This document shows positions 26,388 through 36,200 of a DNA stretch of 64,000 nt, piece after piece (within the stretch, counting starts at the first letter, position 1; each line of letters opens with the position of its first letter). This DNA is from Desulfospira sp963664655 (lineage in GTDB: Bacteria; Desulfobacterota; Desulfobacteria; Desulfobacterales; Desulfobacteraceae): assembly GCA_963664655.2 (NCBI GenBank), contig OY761554.1, positions 3,844,001 through 3,908,000 of the forward strand, written 5' to 3'. The position numbers and the translations under genes were made by a program. Below the pieces are notes generated by a model. That model did no database searches, was not told where the DNA came from, and was given only the letters and a program-made list of their open reading frames with translations.

Positions 26388-26502
26388 AGGATGAAGGCTG
26401 AAGGATGAAGGATGAAAGTCGGCATCCCGGCAGGCTTCAAGGCTTTCATGGGTTGTTGTGAGTGACTCCTTGTTCAATAACCAAGACGGCCTTTGGCCGT
26501 TA
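26388..26502. repeat. Period-7 GGATGAA tract plus decayed 90-bp-unit fragment
   Basis: GGATGAA GGCTGAA GGATGAA GGATGAA at 26393-26420 is followed by partly complementary TTCAAGGCTTTCATG. From 26452 the sequence GTTGTGAGTGACTCCTTG...ATAACCAAG resembles the end of the 90-bp unit at 16227 and 59327, running up to the gcvT stop codon. The region separates gcvH from gcvT. Confidence 0.4.
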
Positions 26503-27759
26503 ATGGTCTAAAAAGTTTTCCAGTTTTTTTCGGGCGGTCCGGTGGGGCCGGATATCCGTGACAATGGCGGCATCAATGGACCGTTTCCCCAATTTTAAGG
26601 TGATGGCGGTTCCCGGGGAAAAGGGCCTGGACACCATGACAAACCCGCAGGAGATCCCCTTGATGGGCGTATCCGGGGCAAGGCCCGGGGAGGCAATGCT
26701 GACCAGCCGGCCGCCGGCCATGCCAAGCCCCATGTCCGTGGCGCAGGTCAGGACACTGCCCACGGGGTCCTCCTGTCCCTGTTCAAACACCTGGGTGTCA
26801 GGGCCTGCCGGTACTTTTTTGAGGCTGGTGCCGGCAAAAGGAAAGACATATAGATTGGCTGGCCTGGGCAGCAGTGCCCTGCTGCCGATGAACTCCTTGG
26901 TAAACGCGGTTTTGTCCGGGGTCCAGGGCAGGGCAAACTCCCAGGGGTGGTTGATAAACTTATAAGACCCAATGTCCTGGTGGGACAGGGGCAGGCAGGC
27001 CCCGGTTCTTAAAGAATCCCGGGCACCTAATCCGCAGGCCGTCACGTCAAAGGCGTTGCCCGCCTCGAGAATATCCGTCCACAGGGCCACAATGGCCGCC
27101 GGATCAAGGAAGATTTCAAACCCGAATTCACCGGTATACCCGGACCGGGACAGGAGTACCGGCGTGCCGTTAAGCAGCCGGACCGCCGGCGCTTCAGGGG
27201 ATTGGGGGTCAAAATGCCCTTTGAATGAAAAATAGGGCATACCCGTAAATACCGTGTCCGGGGACTCAATGAGTTTGGACAGAATCCGGGCCGAGTTCAC
27301 CCCCTGGATATCCATTTTAGCCACGTTCCCGGACAGGTCCTTGATCCGGCAGTCCTTTGCCGACCGGTGGCTTTCCAGGTGATCCGCAATGGTCTGTCCC
27401 ATTCCCGCATTGACACAGACCATGAAACGGGGATCGGAAAATTTGTAGACAATGGCGTCATCAATGCAATGCCCTTTTTCATTTAAAAAGGCCCCGTATA
27501 CACACCGGCCCGGCTTTAATGAAAAAAGGTTCCGGGTAAAACAACGGTTGAGCAGATCAAAGGCCGCGTCCCCCTCAACGCTGATGCAGGCCATGTGGCT
27601 GGTATCGAAAATGCCGGCGGATTTGAGTACACTCAGATGCTCGGCCTTTACCCCGGTTTCATACCAGAGGGGCATGTCATATCCCCCGAAATCGGCCATA
27701 TTGGCATTGGCCTGTTTGTGCCATTGGTGAAGCGGTGTGGTGTTTAAAAGGGCGTTCAT
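26500..27759 (-). CDS. gcvT: Aminomethyltransferase (glycine cleavage T protein)
   Basis: 419 residues, longer than the usual ~365. N-terminal PLHQWHKQANANMADFGGYDMPLWYETGVKAEHLSVLKSAGIFDTSHM matches the folate-binding GcvT domain; SGYTGEFGFEIFL and GLGARDSLRTGACLPLSHQD are conserved. It releases ammonia and passes the methylene group to tetrahydrofolate. The extra length is mainly after ~residue 290 (insert around PRPANLYVFPFAGTSLKKV). It is first of the gcv genes, with lrp upstream. Confidence 0.93.
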   Translation of the reverse strand: MNALLNTTPLHQWHKQANANMADFGGYDMPLWYETGVKAEHLSVLKSAGIFDTSHMACISVEGDAAFDLLNRCFTRNLFSLKPGRCVYGAFLNEKGHCIDDAIVYKFSDPRFMVCVNAGMGQTIADHLESHRSAKDCRIKDLSGNVAKMDIQGVNSARILSKLIESPDTVFTGMPYFSFKGHFDPQSPEAPAVRLLNGTPVLLSRSGYTGEFGFEIFLDPAAIVALWTDILEAGNAFDVTACGLGARDSLRTGACLPLSHQDIGSYKFINHPWEFALPWTPDKTAFTKEFIGSRALLPRPANLYVFPFAGTSLKKVPAGPDTQVFEQGQEDPVGSVLTCATDMGLGMAGGRLVSIASPGLAPDTPIKGISCGFVMVSRPFSPGTAITLKLGKRSIDAAIVTDIRPHRTARKKLENFLDH

Positions 27760-27777
27760 GGCATACCTCGATTTGGT

Positions 27778-27842
27778 TGGCTGTTAGCCGGTTGATACGG
27801 TCCAAAAGCTGATAGCTAAAGGCTAAAAGCTAATGGCTGCCG
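27778..27842. repeat. Period-7 AGCTNAY repeat with inverted left arm
   Basis: AGCTGAT AGCTAAA GGCTAAA AGCTAAT GGCTGCC with a short inverted GGCTGTTAGCCGG on the left; it separates lrp from gcvT. Confidence 0.55.
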
Positions 27843-27854
27843 GCCTCCGGCCGG

Positions 27855-28298
27855 TTAAAATATATACGGGATTTTTAAATTGTATGATTTATAAACCACA
27901 AAAGTCTCCACAGAGTTAATCCCCTCAATTTTTGAAATTTCTTCCGTATAGAATTCAAGCAGGTCAAACGCCTTGTTAAACAGGACCGTGACCATGAGAT
28001 CGTACCGCCCGGTGACCACACTCACGGAAATGACCCCTTTAAGCTTGCTGATTTCCAGGCCCTTGTCCACCAGGTTCATGGCCGAAAGTTTGATCCCCAC
28101 GATCACCACCCGGTGGCCGGGAAGGGTGGCCGGATCCACCAGGCCGCAAATATCGAGTACCCCTTCTTCCTGAAGCCGGTTTACCCGGGCCCTGACCGTG
28201 TTTTCAGTAATTCCGAGCTTGTCAGCGATTCGTTTAAAGGGTTTTTTGCCCTCGCGAAGTTCCCTGATAATATCAATATTAATGTCGTCGATTTTCAT
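27855..28298 (-). CDS. Lrp/AsnC-family transcription regulator
   Basis: 147 residues from the ATG at 28298. An N-terminal winged helix-turn-helix (DDINIDIIRELREGKKPFKRIADKLGITENTVRARVNRLQEEGVL) is followed by the RAM ligand-binding domain (GISVSVVTGRYDLMVTVLF.. EGINSVETFVVYKS). It is placed between gcvT and divergent lpdA, so it probably controls glycine cleavage in response to an amino acid, perhaps glycine (inference). A 15-bp palindrome at 28415-28429 is a candidate binding site. Confidence 0.9.
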   Translation of the reverse strand: MKIDDINIDIIRELREGKKPFKRIADKLGITENTVRARVNRLQEEGVLDICGLVDPATLPGHRVVIVGIKLSAMNLVDKGLEISKLKGVISVSVVTGRYDLMVTVLFNKAFDLLEFYTEEISKIEGINSVETFVVYKSYNLKIPYIF

Positions 28299-28359
28299 GT
28301 TAGGTCCCGGACTGATCCTGATGTGAATGGTTGGAAAAGGGATGCACCCTGTTTTTATC

Positions 28360-28389
28360 AAAATACGTTTAATATGGTGGTAATGTCAA
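28360..28389 (-). promoter_or_regulatory. Candidate promoter of the Lrp-type regulator
   Basis: Minus-strand TTGACA (28384-28389), 18 bases, then TATTTT (28360-28365), 62 bases before the ATG. Confidence 0.35.
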
Positions 28390-28414
28390 TTGTTTTTTAA
28401 AAAAATGGTGGAAA

Positions 28415-28429
28415 AACTAAATTTTAGTT
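28415..28429. promoter_or_regulatory. Palindromic candidate operator for the Lrp-type regulator
   Basis: AACTAAATTTTAGTT is a perfect 7+1+7 palindrome, with the size and A/T-rich centre of Lrp/AsnC sites. It lies almost midway between the divergent start codons of lrp (28298) and lpdA (28533), close to the lrp -35 element. Confidence 0.5.
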
Positions 28430-28477
28430 GGAAAAATTCATAAAAACAACCTATATTAAGACTTAATTTCGTCAAGA

Positions 28478-28521
28478 ATAGCTGATAGCTCACAGCTAAC
28501 AGCTAACAGCTATCAGCTAAT
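28478..28521. repeat. Period-7 AGCTNAY repeat, six units
   Basis: AGCTGAT AGCTCAC AGCTAAC AGCTAAC AGCTATC AGCTAAT in exact register, ending just before the lpdA ribosome-binding site; the best example of the family. Confidence 0.7.
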
Positions 28522-28532
28522 ACGGAGGAACC

Positions 28533-29966
28533 ATGCCGGTCAAACTGGTGATTATCGGAGCAGGGCCCGGAGGGTATGTGGCGGCACTCAAGGCCGCAGA
28601 CTTAGGGGCCGAAGTGGTTATTGTGGAAAAAGAAAACCTTGGGGGGACCTGCCTGAACCACGGGTGTATTCCGTCCAAGATCATGATGCATACGGCCCGG
28701 ACCCTGTCAACCTTTCACAGGGCTTCCCGGATCGGCATCCGGGTGGACGGAACCGTGGCACCGGACATGGAAGGGCTCATGGCCCGCAAAAACCGGATCC
28801 TGGAGACCCAGAGGCAGGGGATTGCCGCCCTGCTCAAGTCACGGGGGATCACGGTGGCATATGGTCTTGCCCGGCTGGTCTCCAACGGCGTGGTCCAGGT
28901 GGCCGGTGAAGACGGGTCAAGCAAAAACCTTTCCTATGACAAACTCATTCTTGCCGTGGGAACCAGGCCCTATGATGTCCCGGATTTTCCTTTTGACCAT
29001 GAAAAAATCCTGTCCTCCAACGATATCCTTTCCCTTGACCGGGTGCCCGAATCCCTGACCATTGTGGGGGGCGGGGTGATCGGCTGCGAATTTGCCTTTA
29101 TGTTTAACGCCCTGGGCACAACGGTCACGGTGGTGGAGGCCCTTTCCCGGCCGCTGCCCCTGCCGTCGGTGGATTCGGACATATCAAAGCTGCTGACCCG
29201 GGAGATGAAAAAGCAGAAGATCACCCTTTTTTGCGACACCGTGGTTCAGTCTGCCGACACCACCGGTGACGGGGTAACCCTGTCCATTGCCAAAAGTCCT
29301 TTTACGGACAATCCCGGGGCCAACGCCCCCAAAACCGACCGGATTGAATCCGAACTTGCGGCGGTCTGCATCGGCCGCACCCCGTTGTCGGATGGCATGG
29401 GGCTTGAGAACATCGGGCTTAAACCCGGCAAAGGCGGCTTTATCGAAGTCAACGATGCCATGGAGACCGCCGTTGAAAATGTTTATGCCATTGGCGACAT
29501 TTTAGGGCCTTCCAGGGTCATGCTGGCCCATGTGGCCTCCCATGAAGGCATTGTGGCGGCCGAGTCCGCCATGGGCCTGACATCAACGATGGCCTATGAC
29601 GCCGTTCCCGGGGCCATTTTTACCATGCCTGAGATCGGCACTGTGGGCTTAAGCCAAGATCAGGCCGTGGCCAAAGGAATGGATGTCACCACCAGCAGCG
29701 TAAACTTCAGGGTGCTGGGCAAGGCCCAGGCCATTGACGACATTGCCGGTCAGGCCAAAATGGTTATTGAAAAAACATCGGGAAAAATTCTGGGGGTCCA
29801 CCTGATGGGGGCCCATGCCACGGATCTGATTGCCGAAGCCACCCTGGCCGTAAAAAAAGGATTGACCGCAAAAGACCTTTCCCACACCATCCATGCCCAC
29901 CCCACTTTAGGGGAGATCATGGGGGAAACCGCCTCCAAAGCGGCAGGATTTCCCATTCACGGGTGA
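28533..29966 (+). CDS. lpdA: Dihydrolipoyl dehydrogenase
   Basis: 477 residues. The FAD-binding Rossmann motif is VIIGAGPGGYVAALKAADLGAEVVIVEK; the redox disulfide is in GGTCLNHGCIPSK; the NAD-binding GGGVIGCEFAFMF; the second FAD motif NVYAIGDILG; and the catalytic His-Glu in HAHPTLGE. It reoxidises lipoate on GcvH, so with gcvPA/PB/H/T the window holds a full glycine cleavage system. ACGGAGG precedes the ATG. It is divergent from lrp. Confidence 0.96.
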   Translation: MPVKLVIIGAGPGGYVAALKAADLGAEVVIVEKENLGGTCLNHGCIPSKIMMHTARTLSTFHRASRIGIRVDGTVAPDMEGLMARKNRILETQRQGIAALLKSRGITVAYGLARLVSNGVVQVAGEDGSSKNLSYDKLILAVGTRPYDVPDFPFDHEKILSSNDILSLDRVPESLTIVGGGVIGCEFAFMFNALGTTVTVVEALSRPLPLPSVDSDISKLLTREMKKQKITLFCDTVVQSADTTGDGVTLSIAKSPFTDNPGANAPKTDRIESELAAVCIGRTPLSDGMGLENIGLKPGKGGFIEVNDAMETAVENVYAIGDILGPSRVMLAHVASHEGIVAAESAMGLTSTMAYDAVPGAIFTMPEIGTVGLSQDQAVAKGMDVTTSSVNFRVLGKAQAIDDIAGQAKMVIEKTSGKILGVHLMGAHATDLIAEATLAVKKGLTAKDLSHTIHAHPTLGEIMGETASKAAGFPIHG

Positions 29967-30309
29967 CAAGACAACAGGGGAACCGCCTTTATAGTCCGGC
30001 AGGATCTTTGGGGTTTGGTATTAAATTTAATGTATAGAATGGAGACCGGAAGAAAGGAGACCGGAGGCCGGATTTGCAGTCCCCTCTGGTTGCGGCGTAG
30101 GAGCGGGCCATGCCCGCGATCCGATCGCGGGCATGGCCCGCTCCTACAGGGTTGGTCTTCTTGCCCTTGCTCAAACTATTTAAAGCAAGATGCCAATCCC
30201 CGAATTTGCTATCCGGTCTTCCGTCTCCGGTTTCCGGTCTCCGTTCAATTTTATTGGAGATCAAATGGATCATTACAAAGCGTTTCCCTGAAAAAGACAA
30301 CGAAAAGTC
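29967..30309. repeat. Intergenic region with paired period-7 arms flanking a REP-like palindrome
   Basis: No gene. Left arm 30044-30077 (GGAGACC GGAAGAA AGGAGACC GGAGGCC), right arm 30212-30245 (CGGTCTTC CGTCTC CGGTTTC CGGTCTC) complementary to it. Between them, at 30098-30146, lies the second 49-bp REP-like palindrome (TAGGAGCGGGCCATGCCCGC and its inverse). The right end TTCAATTTTATTGGAGAT matches tails at 3514-3531 and partly 59598-59610. Confidence 0.65.
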
Positions 30310-30339
30310 TTGACATCCGTACGATATGCCCCTTAATAA
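30310..30339 (+). promoter_or_regulatory. Candidate promoter for the beta-helix gene and glmM
   Basis: TTGACA (30310-30315), 18 bases, TAATAA (30334-30339). It ends only six bases before the ATG at 30346, so either the transcript is nearly leaderless or translation starts at the ATG at 30388. Confidence 0.35.
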
Positions 30340-30345
30340 GGTCCC

Positions 30346-31569
30346 ATGGAAAAGAAAATCACCATACTCCTTGAAAAAGGCGTCCAAATGCCTAACCCGG
30401 AGTCGGTTTATATCGCAGATGACGTTAACCCGGACCGGATCAGCGGCAACCATGTCACCATTTACGGGGGCTCTAAGGTCATGGGCCAAAGATCGCTGAT
30501 CATGGAAAACACCACCATCGGGGATGAGGCGCCGGCCACCCTGGACAACACCCTGGCGGGGAAAAACTGCCGGCTTGCCGGGGGCTTTTTCCAGGGTGCG
30601 GTGTTTGCCGGGGACAACGCCTATGGCTCCGGGGCCCATGTCCGGTCCGGCACCATCCTGGAAGAACAGGCCAATGCAGCCCACACCGTTGGGCTCAAAC
30701 AGACCCTGCTGTTTCCTTTTGTCACCCTGGGCAGCCTGATCAACCTGTGTGATTGCTTCATGGCCGGGGGCACCAGCAGAAAGGACCATTCGGAAGTCGG
30801 GTCCTCCTTCATCCATTTTAATTACACCCCCAACCAGGACAAGGCCACGGCCTCCATGATGGGCAATGTCCACCAGGGGGTCATGCTGGATCAGCCGCCC
30901 ATTTTTTTAGGGGGGCAGGGCGGGCTTGTGGGCCCTGTAAAGATCGGATTCGGCTGCATCACGGCGGCGGGCTCTGTGATAAGAAAAGATGAAGAAAAGA
31001 ATCATATGCTGATCCTCGGCGGTTCGATGAAATCCATGTCCATTCCCCGAAGTCCCATGGTCTACACCCAGATCAGCCGGGTTTACAACAGAAATATCCA
31101 ATACATTGCCGGCCTTATTTCCCTGAAATCCTGGTACGCCCATGTCCGGCCGCTGTTTGTCAAAGACCCCCTTTACGGGGAACTGGTCCGGGGAATGCAG
31201 CGCAACCTGGAGGACCTGATAAAAGAACGAATTTCCCGGCTTGGCAGATTTTGTCAGAATCTGGCCGGGTCCAAAGAAATTCTAACATCAAACAAAAGAA
31301 ATTCTAACCAGGCTGATCCTCGAATTGCCGATCATGACAAGGCCATTGAGGCCTTTAAAAAAGCAGAACCGGTCTTTGCCTCGGCCCTGGCATCAGACCC
31401 GGTAAACCAGGATGGCAAAGCCCTTATCCGGGCGGTTGAATCCGGTATCAGCCAGGCCGGCAACGATTATATTCAAGTGATTCAGAATCTGGACACCAGG
31501 GCAAAACAGGCCGGGACACTATGGCTGTATCACATAGAAACCGGTATATCCGGGCAATTAATGATTTAG
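30346..31569 (+). CDS. Left-handed beta-helix protein related to sugar-nucleotide pyrophosphorylases
   Basis: 407 residues. The middle part shows hexapeptide-like turns of a left-handed beta-helix (GKNCRLAGGFFQGAVFAGDNAYGSG; LFPFVTLGSLINLCDCFMAGGTSRKDHSEVGSSF; GLVGPVKIGFGCITAAGSVIRKD), as in the acyltransferase half of GlmU, and ends in a helical C-terminus. No nucleotidyltransferase signature (GxGTRM) is present. Such proteins are often annotated as UDP-GlcNAc pyrophosphorylase-like in related bacteria, but activity is unproven. glmM lies 23 bp downstream, suggesting amino-sugar metabolism. The start is uncertain (30346 or 30388). Confidence 0.65.
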   Translation: MEKKITILLEKGVQMPNPESVYIADDVNPDRISGNHVTIYGGSKVMGQRSLIMENTTIGDEAPATLDNTLAGKNCRLAGGFFQGAVFAGDNAYGSGAHVRSGTILEEQANAAHTVGLKQTLLFPFVTLGSLINLCDCFMAGGTSRKDHSEVGSSFIHFNYTPNQDKATASMMGNVHQGVMLDQPPIFLGGQGGLVGPVKIGFGCITAAGSVIRKDEEKNHMLILGGSMKSMSIPRSPMVYTQISRVYNRNIQYIAGLISLKSWYAHVRPLFVKDPLYGELVRGMQRNLEDLIKERISRLGRFCQNLAGSKEILTSNKRNSNQADPRIADHDKAIEAFKKAEPVFASALASDPVNQDGKALIRAVESGISQAGNDYIQVIQNLDTRAKQAGTLWLYHIETGISGQLMI

Positions 31570-31592
31570 GGCCGGATTAAAAAGGAAAGTCA

Positions 31593-32957
31593 ATGAGCCA
31601 GCTTTTTGGAACAGACGGTATCAGGGGCAGGGCAAACCGCTACCCCATCACCTGCGGCATTGCAATGAAAACCGGCCGGGCCGTCGGGGATTTTGTCCGG
31701 CAGTCCGGGTTCAGCCGTCTTGTCATCGGCAAAGACACCCGGATATCCGGTGACATGCTTGAAGCCGGCATTGCCGCCGGGGCGGCATCGGCCGGGGTGG
31801 ATGTCATTCTGGCCGGGGTGATCCCCACCCCGGGCGTGGCCTTTCTGTGCACCTGCCTTGAGGGGGTCGGGGCCGGAATCGTCATCTCCGCCTCCCACAA
31901 TCCCTACTGTGACAACGGGATTAAAATTTTCAGGCAGGGCGGCATCAAGCTGACCGATGACCAGGAAGAAAGCATTGAAGCGGCCATTTTAAACCCGGCA
32001 GATCCCCTGGCAGAGGCCCCATCGGAAAAAATCGGCAGAATTCAGCCCCTGCCCGACAGCCTTGAACAGTACGCCAGTTTTCTTAAATCAAAATTTTCCT
32101 TCATGACATCACAGGAAGGGCCGGCCTTCCCAAAACTCAAAATAGTCCTGGATGCCTCCAACGGGGCAGCGTCCAAAATGGTTCACCTGGTGTTTCCCCC
32201 GGACCGGTTTGATGCCGCCATCATCCATGATGCCCCGGACGGCTACAACATCAACGACAACTGCGGGTCCCAGCACACCGGGGACCTTGAAAAGACGGTC
32301 ATGGAAACCGGGGCCGCCATCGGCCTTGCCTTTGACGGTGACGCAGACCGGCTCATTGCCGTGGATGAAACCGGAACCACCATTTCAGGGGATCAGATCC
32401 TGGCCATCTGCGCCAAATTTGCCAAAGAAAACAACCGGCTGAAAAACAACATCCTGGTCAGCACCATCATGAGCAACGTGGGCCTGACCCGCGCCCTGGA
32501 CGCCCTGGGCATTGTCCACCTCAAATCCGGTGTGGGCGACCGCAAGGTCTTAGAGGAAATGATCAGATCCCAGGCCGTGATCGGGGGCGAAGATTCCGGC
32601 CACATGATTTTTTTAGAAGAGCATTCCACCGGAGACGGCATGCTGTCCGCCTTAAAGCTGATCGAGGTGATGCTGGATACGCAAACGCCCTTATCCGGGC
32701 TTGCCGGGGTTATGGAAGTTTTTCCCCAGGTGCTGATCAACGTGCCAGTCGATGCCTCACGTCCCGATTTCATGCAGATTGCCCCCATTGCCGCAACCAT
32801 CCGGCAGGTGGAATCCGAACTCGGCGACCAGGGCCGTGTGCTGATCCGGTATTCCGGCACCCAGCCCCTGCTCCGGGTCATGGTGGAAGGCTCGGACCAG
32901 GGCCAGACCCAGGCCCTGTGTGAAAAAATATGCGCGTCCATCCGGGCACATATCTGA
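31593..32957 (+). CDS. glmM: Phosphoglucosamine mutase
   Basis: 454 residues, alpha-D-phosphohexomutase fold. N-terminal LFGTDGIRGRAN; active phosphoserine in VISASHNPYCDNGIKIF; metal loop FDGDADRL; sugar-binding GGEDSGH; phosphate-binding RYSGTQPLLRVMVEG. It interconverts glucosamine-6-phosphate and glucosamine-1-phosphate for UDP-GlcNAc synthesis. AAAAAGGAAAG precedes the ATG. It is probably cotranscribed with the beta-helix gene. Confidence 0.94.
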   Translation: MSQLFGTDGIRGRANRYPITCGIAMKTGRAVGDFVRQSGFSRLVIGKDTRISGDMLEAGIAAGAASAGVDVILAGVIPTPGVAFLCTCLEGVGAGIVISASHNPYCDNGIKIFRQGGIKLTDDQEESIEAAILNPADPLAEAPSEKIGRIQPLPDSLEQYASFLKSKFSFMTSQEGPAFPKLKIVLDASNGAASKMVHLVFPPDRFDAAIIHDAPDGYNINDNCGSQHTGDLEKTVMETGAAIGLAFDGDADRLIAVDETGTTISGDQILAICAKFAKENNRLKNNILVSTIMSNVGLTRALDALGIVHLKSGVGDRKVLEEMIRSQAVIGGEDSGHMIFLEEHSTGDGMLSALKLIEVMLDTQTPLSGLAGVMEVFPQVLINVPVDASRPDFMQIAPIAATIRQVESELGDQGRVLIRYSGTQPLLRVMVEGSDQGQTQALCEKICASIRAHI

Positions 32958-33006
32958 TTTAAGCTGTGGGATCCAACTGAATCTACATGTTCAGCCGTTC
33001 TCTTAT

Positions 33007-33210
33007 CTAGGCTGGTTCCCGGCGGCAGTCAACAATAGCATAAATTTTTATTTCTTCTTTTGAAACGTTATAATAAACGGCAAAGGGGAATCCATCAGAT
33101 AATTGAGGAACCGGTATCTGATTTTGATTTCTGCAAAGATCCCGCCATAATTCTTCCATTACTTGGAGTTTTTCTTTTGCAGTCATTTTTCCTATTGCAG
33201 GCGTCGGCAT
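33007..33210 (-). pseudogene. Toxin-antitoxin relic: antitoxin N-terminus joined to ParE/RelE-like toxin C-terminus
   Basis: 67 residues from the ATG at 33210. The first part (MTAKEKLQVMEELWRDLCRNQNQIPVPQ) looks like the start of the addiction-module antitoxin family that usually reads KL.lmEeiWdsL...ipvP. The second part (DGFPFAVYYNVSKEEIKIYAIVDCRREP) looks like the last third of a ParE/RelE toxin (RFPFaiyY.v....i.ilAvlhcRR.P). The rest of both proteins is missing, so an in-frame internal deletion of a two-gene module is the simplest reading. It ends 26 bp from the old end of the CRISPR array. A functional micro-protein cannot be excluded. Confidence 0.6.
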
Positions 33211-33235
33211 AGCATACACCTATACGGCACCCTCT

Positions 33236-36200
33236 GTTTCAATCCACGCCCCCGTGGGAGGGGGCGACGTTCTGGTCAATATGAGGTATCAGCTTGGGTC
33301 TGTTTCAATCCACGCCCCCGTGGGAGGGGGCGACAGATTTTGCCGGGCCAGGTGGCTGCACTACAACTGTTTCAATCCACGCCCCCGTGGGAGGGGGCGA
33401 CAGATTTTGCCGGGCCAGGTGGCTGCACTACAACTGTTTCAATCCACGCCCCCGTGGGAGGGGGCGACTGAGCCCTGTTACTCGATCTCCCACTACGACC
33501 CCAGTTTCAATCCACGCCCCCGTGGGAGGGGGCGACCAGGTCTCCAGGGTGTTGTCATCTTTAAGGGTCTGTTTCAATCCACGCCCCCGTGGGAGGGGGC
33601 GACCCCGCTTGCCGGTGTAGCCCATGGCCAGGAAGGTGTTTCAATCCACGCCCCCGTGGGAGGGGGCGACATTTTCTTTTTACTGATCATGATTCCCCCT
33701 TCCCGTTTCAATCCACGCCCCCGTGGGAGGGGGCGACTGGAGAATCTGGCCGCCATTATCCCCATGGAAAAGTTTCAATCCACGCCCCCGTGGGAGGGGG
33801 CGACTCAAAGGCCGGTCCCAGGGACATCACCTTGCCCCGTTTCAATCCACGCCCCCGTGGGAGGGGGCGACTGTCCGTCCAGTTGAACTTTTTCATGGAG
33901 TTGCCGTTTCAATCCACGCCCCCGTGGGAGGGGGCGACATGGAGGCAGACAGCTTCACATCCATCTTGTTCAGTTTCAATCCACGCCCCCGTGGGAGGGG
34001 GCGACGTCCGCAAAATCCGCCCATGGGGTAGCCATATCCGTTTCAATCCACGCCCCCGTGGGAGGGGGCGACCGGGTCGAATCACGGTCTATTCGTCATG
34101 GGAAGTTTCAATCCACGCCCCCGTGGGAGGGGGCGACATAATTTCATGGATTTGTAAAAACCATAAATATGTTTCAATCCACGCCCCCGTGGGAGGGGGC
34201 GACTTCAGCGGCACAGCGTTGTCCGATGCTGCCAAAGTTTCAATCCACGCCCCCGTGGGAGGGGGCGACATACCTTTTGTGCTGATATCGACACTTCGGC
34301 TGGGTTTCAATCCACGCCCCCGTGGGAGGGGGCGACAAAATAGGATACGACGATTCCAAGGCGGCATATGTTTCAATCCACGCCCCCGTGGGAGGGGGCG
34401 ACTGGTCAGGGTCGCTTTTTCAACCCGCATTTTTTGTTTCAATCCACGCCCCCGTGGGAGGGGGCGACATTTTGCTGGAAGCTTTTAGGCCGGGATGAAT
34501 ACGTTTCAATCCACGCCCCCGTGGGAGGGGGCGACTTACCGTCGGGGCCAGGCCGAACAGCATGATCAGTTTCAATCCACGCCCCCGTGGGAGGGGGCGA
34601 CTTACCGTCGGGGCCAGGCCGAACAGCATGATCAGTTTCAATCCACGCCCCCGTGGGAGGGGGCGACTTACCGTCGGGGCCAGGCCGAACAGCATGATCA
34701 GTTTCAATCCACGCCCCCGTGGGAGGGGGCGACAAGGATTGTCACTGGACCCGTATGTAAAGACGATGTTTCAATCCACGCCCCCGTGGGAGGGGGCGAC
34801 ATGGTAAAGGTCCGGTCCCCATCGACAACCCCTGTTTCAATCCACGCCCCCGTGGGAGGGGGCGACTATCGGAGCGGGCCGGATACAATGGGATGCCCAG
34901 GTTTCAATCCACGCCCCCGTGGGAGGGGGCGACCCGGGGTAATAAAAAACACCCGGCAGAATATCAGTTTCAATCCACGCCCCCGTGGGAGGGGGCGACA
35001 ACGGGGATAGGGTTACGGATACTTCTGCACTTGGTTTCAATCCACGCCCCCGTGGGAGGGGGCGACCCGCAAGGCAATCTGTGCAGTGCTGGGCATGACA
35101 GTTTCAATCCACGCCCCCGTGGGAGGGGGCGACAACCCGCTTTCGCTGTCTGTAATCGTATCCCCGGTTTCAATCCACGCCCCCGTGGGAGGGGGCGACA
35201 TCTTTATATTTGTAGTATTATAAATTTCTACTGATGTTTCAATCCACGCCCCCGTGGGAGGGGGCGACTTGGGCTGCTATCACGCAGTAAAGGAGAGATA
35301 GATGTTTCAATCCACGCCCCCGTGGGAGGGGGCGACATCTTTGGTCTTTAAGCTTCGGCGTTTCCTTCCTGGTTTCAATCCACGCCCCCGTGGGAGGGGG
35401 CGACAAACGCCGTCTTGTGTTAGCATGTCCTTGCAACTGTTTCAATCCACGCCCCCGTGGGAGGGGGCGACGAGAGTTTGTGCGGTAAAATGTAAAAACC
35501 CCAGGTTTCAATCCACGCCCCCGTGGGAGGGGGCGACCCCGTGGGATTTTCCAGATGGAACCGGCCACATTGTTTCAATCCACGCCCCCGTGGGAGGGGG
35601 CGACCATCCGCCTTGTCCGGAAATATAGATGTTTTTGATGTTTCAATCCACGCCCCCGTGGGAGGGGGCGACCAGTGCCATCATATTTTCCTCGATATTA
35701 ATACAGTTTCAATCCACGCCCCCGTGGGAGGGGGCGACCTCCTTTTACTTATCGAGTTGAGCTTAAATCTGAGTTTCAATCCACGCCCCCGTGGGAGGGG
35801 GCGACCAAAATTATGGTGGACTGTAAAAGGGTATACCGACGTTTCAATCCACGCCCCCGTGGGAGGGGGCGACTCTTACTTTTAAAATCATTTACTCCCC
35901 AGAAAATGTTTCAATCCACGCCCCCGTGGGAGGGGGCGACCGGAGCGTTCCACGCAGATTATCCGGCGCGTTTTTGTTTCAATCCACGCCCCCGTGGGAG
36001 GGGGCGACTAATAGTCTGATCTAACTGCCACACGGATAACTCGTTTCAATCCACGCCCCCGTGGGAGGGGGCGACGGGGGGCGTAGATCGTAAAAACGAT
36101 GTTACCGACGTTTCAATCCACGCCCCCGTGGGAGGGGGCGACCTGAAGGAATGCCCGTATTGTGGCTATGTTCATGTGTTTCAATCCACGCCCCCGTGGG

